This document shows, one piece after another, positions 1-7,254 of a DNA stretch of 64,000 bases (position 1 is the first letter of the stretch; every line of letters starts with the position of its first letter). The notes under the pieces are model-generated. The model was not told where the DNA came from. It did no database searches and saw nothing but the letters and a program-made list of their open reading frames with translations. Position numbers and translations under genes: made by a program. The DNA comes from Streptomyces antnestii (GTDB lineage Bacteria > Actinomycetota > Actinomycetes > Streptomycetales > Streptomycetaceae), in the NCBI RefSeq assembly GCF_004005495.1, contig NZ_RZYA01000016.1, positions 62,001 through 126,000 on the forward strand, given 5' to 3'.

Positions 1-819
1 CACCTGCAGTCGACACTCAACGCCGGACTCGCCGTGGGAGCGGCCCTCGGCGGAGTCGCGCTGTCCGCCGGGACCAGGGCGGCCTATCTCGCGGTCTTCG
101 CGGTCGACGCGCTGAGCTTCGTCCTCTGCGCCCTCGTCCTGCTGCGGCTGCCGCGCGTCGCACCGGCGCCGGCCGTGCGGGGCGCGCGGCTCGAAGTCCT
201 GCGGGACCGCCCCTACGCCGCCGTGGCGCTCCTCAACACGGTCCTGCTCCTGCGGATGCCCCTGCTCAGCCTCGGACTTCCGCTGTGGATCAACGAGCGC
301 ACCGACGCCCCCGAGTGGCTGGTCTCCGCGCTCTTCATCCTCAACACCGGCGCCGTGATGCTCTTCCAGGTCCGCACCGCCCGCTCGGTCTCCGGCCTCT
401 CGACGGCGGCCCGCGCCATCCGCCGCTCGGGCGCCCTGATGCTGCTCGCCTGCGGCGTCTTCGCCGCCTCGGCCACCGGACCCGTCTGGGCCGAGGCCGC
501 AGCGCTGGTCGGGGGATCGGTGCTCCTGGTCGCCGCCGAGATGCTCCAGTCGGCCGGCTCCTGGCAGCTGGGCTTCGATCTCGCCCCGCCCGGACGCATC
601 GGCGAGTACCAGGGCTTCTTCGGTACGGGCGTCACGGTCGCCCGCACGCTGGGCCCGCTGCTGCTGACCGCGCTGCTGCTGGGGATGGGCGTGCCGGGCT
701 GGCTGCTGCTCGGCGGCCTGGTCCTCGCCGCGTCGTACGCGTTGGGGCCGGTGGCGCGGTGGGCGGCACGTACGCGCCGGGAACCGGCCCCCGAGCGGGT
801 CGCGGCATCGACGGTCTGA
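1..819 (+). CDS. MFS transporter, C-terminal part (5' end outside window)
   Basis: The frame is open from base 1 with no start, so only the last ~272 residues are present. A hydrophobic N-terminal stretch is followed by a basic cytoplasmic loop (about residues 55-75) and then about six membrane segments. This matches the central loop plus second six-helix half of a 12-helix major facilitator protein. Arg/Pro-rich cytosolic ends and the short RR-containing tail fit the family. The substrate cannot be read from this half; drug or metabolite efflux is the usual role of such actinobacterial proteins. It ends 6 bp before the stop of a convergent small gene. Confidence 0.8.
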   Translation, partial: HLQSTLNAGLAVGAALGGVALSAGTRAAYLAVFAVDALSFVLCALVLLRLPRVAPAPAVRGARLEVLRDRPYAAVALLNTVLLLRMPLLSLGLPLWINERTDAPEWLVSALFILNTGAVMLFQVRTARSVSGLSTAARAIRRSGALMLLACGVFAASATGPVWAEAAALVGGSVLLVAAEMLQSAGSWQLGFDLAPPGRIGEYQGFFGTGVTVARTLGPLLLTALLLGMGVPGWLLLGGLVLAASYALGPVARWAARTRREPAPERVAASTV

Positions 820-825
820 CGCCCG

Positions 826-1098
826 CTACGCGGCGTCGCCACCCGCCTTCGCCTTCACGTCCGCCTCGACGTCGTTCCTGGCGAGGCCCTCGTCCTTGGC
901 GTACTCGGTGACGGCGGCCTGCACGTCACGGGCCAGGTCGCGCCACGCGCGCCAGGCAGTCTCGTAGGTCTGGGTCTGCGCCTCGCTCCACGGCTCGAGG
1001 CCCGGTGGACCGTAGGTGTCGCGCAGTCGCAGGACCTCGTGGTGTGCCGCGTTCGCGGCCTGCTGTCTCTCGACGAGCTCGTCGAAGGTGTGTGCCAC
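826..1098 (-). CDS. hypothetical protein, 90 aa, helical
   Basis: A small soluble protein with no membrane segment or recognised motif. It is charged and probably mostly helical, rich in Glu/Arg/Ala, with a conserved-looking start VAHTFDELVERQQ. I chose the GTG at 1096-1098 because AGGATC lies about 10 nt upstream and the residues further upstream are Pro/Arg-rich, as expected of noncoding GC-rich DNA. It is convergent with the MFS gene. Function unknown. Confidence 0.6.
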   Translation of the reverse strand: MAHTFDELVERQQAANAAHHEVLRLRDTYGPPGLEPWSEAQTQTYETAWRAWRDLARDVQAAVTEYAKDEGLARNDVEADVKAKAGGDAA

Positions 1099-1235
1099 GC
1101 AGCGGATCCTAGGTGGACGTCGTGACGATCGCGGTGACCGCTCGCCCGGGTGACTCGAATGCCGGAGAGGGGTGAGCGAAACGGGTGTCGGGGGCGGCAC
1201 CGGACGGCACCGCCCCCGGGATCGGGCGGGGGCCC

Positions 1236-1313
1236 TCAGGACTGGGGACGCTTGCCGTGGTTCGCCGCGTGCTTGCGGCGGGCCTTCTTCTTACGGCGTC
1301 GTTTCGAGGACAT
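1236..1313 (-). CDS. 50S ribosomal protein bL37 (25 aa)
   Basis: The 25-residue product begins MSSKRRRKKKARRK and ends in the signature ANHGKRPQS. This closely matches actinobacterial bL37 (mycobacterial bL37 ends ANHGKRPNA), the tiny AURKAIP1/COX24-like large-subunit protein. Almost half the residues are Lys or Arg, as expected for an rRNA-binding peptide. The ATG at 1311-1313 sits behind an excellent GGAGGT ribosome site 4-5 nt upstream. A longer in-frame reading exists, but the ribosome site and the family length fix this start. The gene is monocistronic and easily missed by gene finders. Confidence 0.85.
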   Translation of the reverse strand: MSSKRRRKKKARRKHAANHGKRPQS

Positions 1314-1454
1314 CGCTACCTCCGAGGTGTCGCTGTTGGTTGTTCGTGACGTCGCCCATGCCACCACTCCCGCGGGGGATCGATGGGGCGGCGCGCCGCT
1401 GTGACCGTCGCACCCGCGCCCGGCCCGGCCTCCACGGTAGGTCCCGGACCCGCG

Positions 1455-1492
1455 CCTAATGCAGTCGTCTATTTGCCTATAGGTATTAGGCA
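1455..1492. promoter_or_regulatory. probable TetR operator
   Basis: TGCCTA (1474-1479) and TAGGCA (1487-1492) form a perfect inverted repeat with a 7-nt spacer. CCTATAGG (1476-1483) is itself palindromic, and a further CCTAAT at 1455-1460 is the inverse of ATTAGG at 1485-1490. The site is the only AT-rich patch in the area and lies 36 nt before the TetR start, so autoregulation is the natural reading. Confidence 0.6.
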
Positions 1493-1528
1493 GATGCATA
1501 ATCGAGTTCGCTGATCGGGGAGAGAGTC

Positions 1529-2098
1529 ATGGTGCGCGTAGGGCTGACGACGGAACGTCTCATCCGGGCGGGAGCCGAACTGGCCGATGAGGCCGGGTTC
1601 GACCATGTGACCGTCGCGGCGCTCGCCAGACGGTTCGACGTCAAGACCGCGAGCCTCTACTCGCACCTGAAGAGCTCCCAGGACCTCAAGACCGGCATCG
1701 CGCTGCTCGCACTGGAGGAACTCGCCGACCGGGGCGCCGCCGCCCTGGCCGGCCGGGCGGGCAAGGACGCCCTCGCCGCCCTCGCGAACGTCTACCGCGA
1801 CTACGCCAGGGAACACCCCGGCCGCTACGCCGCGGCCCAGCTGCGGCTCGACCCGGAGACCGCCGCCGCGAGCGCGGGCGTGCGGCACGCGCAGATGACG
1901 CGGGCGATCCTGCGCGGGTACGACCTCACGGAACCGGACCAGACCCACGCCGTACGGCTCCTGGGCAGCGTCTTCCACGGCTACGTGAGCCTGGAGATGG
2001 GCGGCGGGTTCAGCCACAGCGCCCCCGACTCGCAGGAGACCTGGACACGGATCCTCGACGCCCTCGACGCCACCCTGCGGAACTGGCCCGCACCCTGA
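1529..2098 (+). CDS. TetR/AcrR family transcriptional regulator
   Basis: The 189-aa protein has an N-terminal TetR helix-turn-helix (about residues 8-54: AGAELADEAGFDHVTVAALA, then KTASLYSHLKS). The C-terminal half resembles the WHG-type ligand-binding domain (R-D-YAREHPGRYAA early, then a GYVSLEMGGGF helix). ATG 1529 follows GGGGAGAGAG. A palindromic operator lies just upstream. The SGNH hydrolase gene follows 82 nt downstream on the same strand and may be its target. Ligand unknown. Confidence 0.88.
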   Translation: MVRVGLTTERLIRAGAELADEAGFDHVTVAALARRFDVKTASLYSHLKSSQDLKTGIALLALEELADRGAAALAGRAGKDALAALANVYRDYAREHPGRYAAAQLRLDPETAAASAGVRHAQMTRAILRGYDLTEPDQTHAVRLLGSVFHGYVSLEMGGGFSHSAPDSQETWTRILDALDATLRNWPAP

Positions 2099-2112
2099 CC
2101 ACACTCCGGCCG

Positions 2113-2163
2113 ACCGGGCCCATCGATCAACCGGCCCCATCGGCCAACCGGACCTATCGCTCA
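2113..2163 (+). repeat. three imperfect 17-bp tandem repeats
   Basis: Consecutive 17-bp units at 2113-2129, 2130-2146 and 2147-2163 share ACCGG-CC-ATCG--CA. They fill most of the gap between the TetR gene and the SGNH hydrolase and end 18 bp before its start codon. They could be a protein-binding array or a slippage expansion. Confidence 0.8.
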
Positions 2164-2180
2164 ACAGGTTGAGGCATCAC

Positions 2181-3362
2181 ATGGCACCGCACACGGACGA
2201 CAACTGGACCACCACCCCCGTCACCGCCGCCCTCGTGCGCGGCGCGTGCGAGCTGGAGCGCACCGAGTACGGCGTGCTGCCGCACCGGCTGCCCGCCAGG
2301 GCCCGGGCGCAGGTCTCCGACGGCCAGCTGGCCATGGCGGAGGCCCAGCCGTCCGGCGTGCGCCTGGTCTTCCGCACCAGCGCCACCGTCGTCGAACTGG
2401 ACGCGCTGCGGACCAAGATGGCGTACGTGGGCGCGCCGCCCCGGCCGGACGGCGTGTACGACCTGCTGATCGACGGCGCTCTGGCGGCGCAGGCCCATGT
2501 CACCGGCGGCAACGTCATGACGGTGGACATGGCGACCGGCACCCGGGAGACCCGGCCGGGGCCCGTCGGCACCGTGCGGTTCGCCGGACTGCCCGACCGG
2601 CTGAAGGACGTCGAGATCTGGCTGCCGTACAACGAGATCACCCAGCTCGTCGCCCTGCGGACGGACGCACCCGTCGCGTGCGTGCCGGAGGGCGGGCGCA
2701 AGGTGTGGCTGCACCACGGCAGTTCGATCAGTCACGGATCGGACGCCGCGGGCCCGAGCTCGACCTGGCCCGCCCTCGCCGCCGGCCTCGGCGGGGTGGA
2801 CCTGGTCAACCTCGGCCTGGGAGGCGGCGCCCTGCTCGATCCGTTCACCGCGCGCGCCATGCGGGACACCGCCGCGGACCTGATCAGCGTCAAGATCGGC
2901 ATCAATGTCGTCAACGCCGACCTGATGCGTCTGCGGGCCTTCACCCCGGCGGTGCACGGGTTCCTCGACACCATCCGTGAGGGACATCCGACCGTGCCCC
3001 TGCTCGTCGTGTCGCCCATCCACTGCCCCATTCACGAGGACACGCCGGGCCCCAGCGCCCCGGACTTCGGCAACCTCATCGAGGGCAGGCTCCAGTTCCG
3101 GGCCGCCGGTGACCCCGCGGAACGGGCGGCCGGGAAGCTGACGCTGAACGTCATCAGGGACGAGCTGGCGGGTGTCGTCGAGCAGCGGGCGGCGGACGAC
3201 CCGAACCTGTACTACCTCGACGGCCGCGACCTCTACGGCGAGGCCGACTTCGCCGAACTGCCGCTGCCCGACCAGCTCCACCCGGACGCCGCCACCCACC
3301 GCCGCATCGGCGAGCGCTTCCACGCACGGGCCTTCGGCACGGACGGGGCGTTCCGTTCTTAG
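2181..3362 (+). CDS. SGNH/GDSL-family hydrolase with N-terminal beta domain
   Basis: The 393-aa protein has about 165 N-terminal residues of beta-rich accessory domain, then an SGNH hydrolase fold. Block I reads HHGSSISHG (residues 178-186), with Ser182 as likely nucleophile in the GxSx position. GLGGG (212-216) supplies the oxyanion Gly, KIGINVVN the Asn block, and DQLHPD (364-369) the Asp/His pair. This suggests an esterase or lipase-like acyl hydrolase. There is no signal peptide, so it is probably cytoplasmic. ATG 2181 is preferred over an in-frame TTG at 2169 because GGTTGAGG is spaced correctly for it. Confidence 0.82.
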   Translation: MAPHTDDNWTTTPVTAALVRGACELERTEYGVLPHRLPARARAQVSDGQLAMAEAQPSGVRLVFRTSATVVELDALRTKMAYVGAPPRPDGVYDLLIDGALAAQAHVTGGNVMTVDMATGTRETRPGPVGTVRFAGLPDRLKDVEIWLPYNEITQLVALRTDAPVACVPEGGRKVWLHHGSSISHGSDAAGPSSTWPALAAGLGGVDLVNLGLGGGALLDPFTARAMRDTAADLISVKIGINVVNADLMRLRAFTPAVHGFLDTIREGHPTVPLLVVSPIHCPIHEDTPGPSAPDFGNLIEGRLQFRAAGDPAERAAGKLTLNVIRDELAGVVEQRAADDPNLYYLDGRDLYGEADFAELPLPDQLHPDAATHRRIGERFHARAFGTDGAFRS

Positions 3363-3398
3363 CGTCACCGGTGGCGCGCGGGGGAGCGGCTGCTGGGG

Positions 3399-3935
3399 TC
3401 ACGTCTTGGGGAACTCGGTCACGATCGCCTCGCAGAACGCCTTGAGGTCGTCCGGCCTGCGGCTCGTGATCAGCTTGCCGGAGGCGCGGTCGCAGACGCG
3501 GACCTGCTCGTCGACCCAGGTGCCGCCCGCGTTGAGGATGTCCGTCCGCAGGCTGGGGAACGAGGTGAGCACCCGGCCCGCGACGACGCCCGCCTCGATC
3601 AGGGTCCACGGCGCGTGGCAGATCGCGGCCACCGGGCGGCCGGCGTCGAAGAAGTCGCGGACGAAGGAGACGGCCCGCTCGTCCATGCGCAGCGCGTCGG
3701 GGTTCGCAAGGCCGCCGGGCAGGACGAGCCCGTCGAAGGACGCGGCCGACGTGTCGCCGACCGCCACGTCGATGGGGAACGTGTCGGCCCTGTCGAGATG
3801 GCGGAAGGCCTGGATCCGCCCCGGCCGCGTCGATACGAGGACGGGTTCGTCGCCCGCGTCGGCCACGGCCTGCCAGGGACGGGTGAGTTCGACCTGCTCG
3901 ACGCCCCGGGGCGCCATCAGGAACGCGATACGCAT
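3399..3935 (-). CDS. DJ-1/PfpI family protein
   Basis: The 178-aa protein has the single-domain DJ-1/PfpI fold. A class I glutamine-amidotransferase-like nucleophile elbow AICHAPW has Cys106-His107. An N-terminal acidic residue (Glu13 or Glu16) fills the usual Glu position, and VLPGG (71-75) forms the first turn. Family members act as proteases, glyoxalase III/deglycases or stress proteins; which applies here cannot be read. It begins 24 bp downstream of the STAS-ANTAR stop on the same strand, so the two are probably co-transcribed. Confidence 0.88.
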   Translation of the reverse strand: MRIAFLMAPRGVEQVELTRPWQAVADAGDEPVLVSTRPGRIQAFRHLDRADTFPIDVAVGDTSAASFDGLVLPGGLANPDALRMDERAVSFVRDFFDAGRPVAAICHAPWTLIEAGVVAGRVLTSFPSLRTDILNAGGTWVDEQVRVCDRASGKLITSRRPDDLKAFCEAIVTEFPKT

Positions 3936-3959
3936 CGCTGTCCGGGCTCCTCTCGGCTC

Positions 3960-4679
3960 CTAGCCGGGCTCCTGCCCGGGATTCTGCCTGGGCTCCTGTC
4001 CGGGATTCGTGCGGACCTTGGCGACCGTGGCGGCCAGCAGCTCCTGGAAGTCCTCCGGGAGCGGGTCACCCGTGACGGCGCCGACCAGTCCGCCGGCCAC
4101 CCGGTGGAGCTTGGTGTTTGTATTCTGGGAAACGGAGACCAGTACCTGCCAGGCGTCCTCGGCGCTCAAGCCGAAGGACGCCATCAGGACACCGCGGGCC
4201 AGGTCGATCACAGGACGCGTCCGCATCGCCCGCCGCAGCTGGGCGAGTTCGGTGTACGGATCCTGCGCACTGCCGCTCTCGCTCCCGGCGGTGAAGAGGG
4301 GGAGCGTGCCCGTCTCCGAGAGGAGCGTGCTCATGTCCGCGCCCGGGGTCAGGATCGTGACGGTCTTGCCGTGGTCCATGGCGTGCCGGCGGACCCGGAG
4401 CAGGGCGTCGAGCGCGTGGGCGTCGCAATGGCCGACGGCGCCGAGATCAAGTTCGATGCCGCGAGGCGACTGCCGTACAGCTTCGTAGAGCCGGCCGCGC
4501 AAGGCCTGCGCGCTCGTCACGTCGACCGCTCCCGACACCGTCACCACGGTCCGGTCGTCGACGGTCCGCACCTGGACGACCAACGGTGATCGCGCGATTC
4601 CGGGCGGGCTGTAGCCCGACGCCGCCGGAGCGGCGTCGTCGTCCATGATCAGACGTGCGGAAAGGGTGCGTTTCGACAT
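3960..4679 (-). CDS. STAS-ANTAR regulatory protein
   Basis: The 239-aa protein has two modules. Residues 33-130 form an STAS (anti-anti-sigma-like) domain. Residues 145-200 form an ANTAR RNA-binding domain (ELAQLRRAMRTRPVIDLARG, then LMASFGLSAEDAW). In the STAS domain the position that is usually a phosphorylatable Ser reads CDAHAL, so partner-switch phosphorylation is probably lost. ANTAR domains bind paired hexaloop hairpins to prevent termination. ATG 4677-4679 has GGGAG upstream; longer N-terminal readings lack support. The C-terminus ends in a duplicated NPGQEP peptide. Confidence 0.87.
   Translation of the reverse strand: MSKRTLSARLIMDDDAAPAASGYSPPGIARSPLVVQVRTVDDRTVVTVSGAVDVTSAQALRGRLYEAVRQSPRGIELDLGAVGHCDAHALDALLRVRRHAMDHGKTVTILTPGADMSTLLSETGTLPLFTAGSESGSAQDPYTELAQLRRAMRTRPVIDLARGVLMASFGLSAEDAWQVLVSVSQNTNTKLHRVAGGLVGAVTGDPLPEDFQELLAATVAKVRTNPGQEPRQNPGQEPG
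3966..4013 (-). repeat. 24-bp tandem duplication in the STAS-ANTAR 3' end
   Basis: Two adjacent 24-bp units (3966-3989 and 3990-4013) share GGGCTCCTG-CCGGGATTC. On the minus strand they encode the repeated NPGQEP tail. The frame is kept, so the gene length can vary by eight codons per unit. Confidence 0.8.
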
Positions 4680-4814
4680 GGCGTGCTCCCGGGGCGCGTC
4701 CACCGCGCCTCTACCTCCTCCAGCCTCGCCCCGGCGTGCTTCACGCGTCAAGTGATACGGGAAATGCTATTCACCCTTTTGGATACGCGAATCGAAGCTC
4801 GTACTCTGGAGGGC

Positions 4815-5192
4815 ATGGGTGGAGTACCTGAACCGCATACCGGTTGGACCTTTCTCACCAACCACGCCCGCGTGCTGGCCGCCGTCGCCGACGACCCCGC
4901 GACGCGCATCCGTGACATCGCCGCGCGCTGCCGGCTCACCGAACGGGCGGTCCAGAAGATCGTTTCCGATCTCGAAGAGGGCGGCTACCTCACCCGCACG
5001 CGGCAGGGGCGTTCGAACGCGTACCGCATCGAGGAAGGGACCATCCTGCGGCACCCGGCCGAGTCGGGGCTCACCGTCGCGCAGTTGCTGTCCCTGCTGG
5101 TCAGGCACGATGTCGAACGCGGCGACGCGGAGCGGCAGTTGCGGCTGACACCGCCGCCGCCGCGTGCGCGGGACCCGAAGCCCGCTCTGTGA
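4815..5192 (+). CDS. winged-helix (MarR-like) transcriptional regulator
   Basis: The 125-aa protein is almost entirely one winged helix-turn-helix. Residues 12-75 read TFLTNHARVLAAVADDPATR, IRDIAARCRLTERAVQKIV, then the wing GGYLTRTRQGRSNAY. A short helical tail follows. Such proteins are common orphan regulators in streptomycetes. ATG 4815 is the only reasonable start, although GGAGGG sits only 1-2 nt before it, an unusually tight spacing. It is divergent from the STAS-ANTAR gene. Confidence 0.78.
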   Translation: MGGVPEPHTGWTFLTNHARVLAAVADDPATRIRDIAARCRLTERAVQKIVSDLEEGGYLTRTRQGRSNAYRIEEGTILRHPAESGLTVAQLLSLLVRHDVERGDAERQLRLTPPPPRARDPKPAL

Positions 5193-5414
5193 CGACGGGG
5201 TGTGTGTGGTTACACCGATTCGGCAACCGATGCCCATGGTTTGACGGTCCGTATGCATAATGCTCGGCATGAAGATGTTGATCTCCGCGTCTGGGACCCT
5301 GTCGGTTCGGACGTGTCCTGATCCGGGCTCGTGACGAGACTGACCGACTCCGGCCGAACGACCGGCGAGCCACGGGGGGCTCGCGACTTCCGAAGACGTG
5401 GAGAGAGTTAAACG

Positions 5415-6893
5415 ATGCGCCCCCGGACGCTGTTGCGGGCCTTGCTGACGGAGCGGGGCTGCGGCCACTTCGCTACGTTCGAAGAAGAGTTCACCCGGTC
5501 CGCCCAGCTCGCAGCCGCGAAACTGAACCGTCCCGACCTGGCGACGGTCACCGCCTCCCAGGCCACCTGGAAACGCTGGCTCTCCGGCGACCAGATACCG
5601 CGCAGCGACGCCGGCGCCGTCCTGGAGTTCATGCTCGGCGTCGACGTCGAGACGCTTCTGCGGCCCGCGGCGGAACGCGGCGTCGTACTGCCGCAGATCT
5701 CGCCCAGCGCCGCGCGGGACGCGGCCCGGCTCCTCAACGCCATGTTCGACACGTCCTACCTGGACCCGATGGGCCGTGCCTCGGGCATGGAGGGCGTCTG
5801 GCACTTGGACGGCCAGGGGTTCTTCGACGGGACGTCCGTCGCCGTCCAGCTCTACGAGGCCGCCGAGGAGGGCGGCCGCGTCGTCATCGGAGCCCACCAC
5901 CACGCCCACGTCCGGGCCTTCACTCGGGCAACCCGCCGCGCCCTGCTCCTGGGCACGCTCGGGGACGACGGTCTGTATGCGCTGGACGCCGCCCATGCCC
6001 GCCGTCAGTTAGCGGTCACGGCCGAGACGCTGCCGATCTCGACCCCGTACAAGATCGACGATCTGACGTACGGCCTGCTGTGGGCGATGCTCAACCTCGA
6101 CGACAGCCTGCTGGCCAACGACCACGTGCTGCACGCCGAACAGCAGACCCTGGAACCCCTGTGGGCGCAGCGCCGCTCGGCTGTCGCGCGCTCCGCCGTC
6201 CCCGAACTCACCAACGTGGGCAGCGCCTGGCTCGGCATGTACTTCTGCGCCGAGCACATCATCCGGCGCCTCGACGAGGTGAGCCCGGCGCCCGTCTTCT
6301 GGACCCCGGTGCGGACGGGGGAGGAGGCTGCGGTCTGGCTGTTCTTCGCCTCCTGGACGCAGTTCCGCCACGCCCTCCACAAGCGCCTCGCCGAAGGGGA
6401 GGCCGCCACCGAGCGGGTGTTCTGCATCCCCGCGGGAGACTCCCGGGAGAGCCAGCCCTACGAGCGGATCCTGCTCTGGCTGGCCGTGGCGATGATGGAA
6501 CGCGACGGGCAGACGATCTGGGTGTGCGCCGAGCCCGAGTACCGCGGCATAGACGGCTTCGTGCTGGTCCCCGGACGCCGCGTCATCTCCGCGAACTGGC
6601 TCGGGTCCGAAGGCATCTGGCACGTCGACACCACCGACAGCCTGGCCGACGTCAGCGCGTACGCCCAGGTCGTCGAGCACGCCCGCAGCCAGAGCGTCAC
6701 CAAGGGCGACACCTCGGAGGAGCGGCTGAGCTCCCTCGCCGTCCATCTCGACCTCGACCGGAGCTGGCTGGTGCGGCGCTGCCGTGAGCTGGGCGCGTAC
6801 GGCATCGCGGGGATGCTGCGCCCGCGCAGCCGCCTCATGGACGTCGAGGAACTCGAGCGAGTGCTGCGCTACGTGGGCGAGTTCGAGGACTGA
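5415..6893 (+). CDS. XRE-like regulator of a streptomycete family, 492 aa
   Basis: The N-terminus MRPRTLLRALLTERGCGHFA, followed by a stretch ending TWKRWLSGD, resembles a family of large streptomycete regulators that open with a short helix-turn-helix-like region (about residues 5-75). The remaining ~400 residues form a soluble sensor-like region with no catalytic motif I recognise. The last ~60 residues (HLDLDRSWLVRRCRELGAYG) look like a second small helical DNA-binding or dimerisation unit. ATG follows GGAGAGAG. Its effector and targets are unknown; the conservon begins 361 bp downstream. Confidence 0.6.
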   Translation: MRPRTLLRALLTERGCGHFATFEEEFTRSAQLAAAKLNRPDLATVTASQATWKRWLSGDQIPRSDAGAVLEFMLGVDVETLLRPAAERGVVLPQISPSAARDAARLLNAMFDTSYLDPMGRASGMEGVWHLDGQGFFDGTSVAVQLYEAAEEGGRVVIGAHHHAHVRAFTRATRRALLLGTLGDDGLYALDAAHARRQLAVTAETLPISTPYKIDDLTYGLLWAMLNLDDSLLANDHVLHAEQQTLEPLWAQRRSAVARSAVPELTNVGSAWLGMYFCAEHIIRRLDEVSPAPVFWTPVRTGEEAAVWLFFASWTQFRHALHKRLAEGEAATERVFCIPAGDSRESQPYERILLWLAVAMMERDGQTIWVCAEPEYRGIDGFVLVPGRRVISANWLGSEGIWHVDTTDSLADVSAYAQVVEHARSQSVTKGDTSEERLSSLAVHLDLDRSWLVRRCRELGAYGIAGMLRPRSRLMDVEELERVLRYVGEFED

Positions 6894-6918
6894 GACAGGG
6901 CTGGGAAGGTGGCGCCGG

Positions 6919-6936
6919 GGTCGTTTGCGGGTCGTT
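6919..6936 (+). promoter_or_regulatory. 11-bp-period direct repeat, PHO-box-like
   Basis: GGTCGTT occurs at 6919-6925 and 6930-6936, exactly 11 bp apart. The first unit GGTCGTTTGCG differs from the streptomycete PhoP direct-repeat-unit consensus (G[GT]TCAYYYR[GC]G) at one position. The same motif recurs at 7033-7050 and 12751-12768. Binding by a PhoP-like response regulator is inference. Confidence 0.4.
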
Positions 6937-7032
6937 GGGGGGTGCCGTCGGACTCCGGACCGGCAGTAACACCTTCCCGGAAACCGGACGGCGGGGATCC
7001 GGCAGGACGGGATCTCACACCTCTTCGAGGGA

Positions 7033-7050
7033 AACGACCCCGGAACGACC
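7033..7050 (-). promoter_or_regulatory. 11-bp-period direct repeat, PHO-box-like
   Basis: On the minus strand GGTCGTT occurs twice, 11 bp apart (7044-7050 and 7033-7039). It lies about 205 bp upstream of cvnA and faces the copy at 6919-6936. Confidence 0.4.
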
Positions 7051-7254
7051 CTCCCCAGCCGTAGCTCCGCCCGGGTCGGACCGACAGAGTTGATGTTCGT
7101 CGCCGAGGCCGTTTTGCCACGCGACAGTCACCCTGGACAAGATGCACGCGAGTCACAACGGACCTCCGTCACAAGGAGGTTCGCACGACCGCGGGCGCGG
7201 CCGACCGTATGTCGGCGCGCGTGCGCAGCCCCTCCGCTCGTCTTGAGGACGCCT

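Larger units (their letters stand above)
6894..7254. other. intergenic region upstream of the conservon
   Basis: This 361-bp stretch has no convincing gene. It holds two copies, in inverted orientation, of a direct-repeat motif GGTCGTT-N4-GGTCGTT (6919-6936 plus, 7033-7050 minus). A short GC-rich run leads into the GAGG ribosome site of cvnA. Each motif copy is preceded by GGCTGGGAAGG or GGCTGGGGAGG, so the two ends form a loose inverted repeat about 150 bp across. Confidence 0.5.

Noticed and set aside
5241..5261. TTGACG and CATAAT upstream of the 492-aa regulator as a -35/-10 pair
   Set aside because: Only 9 bp separate them, too short for a sigma-70-type promoter; each may belong to a different element.
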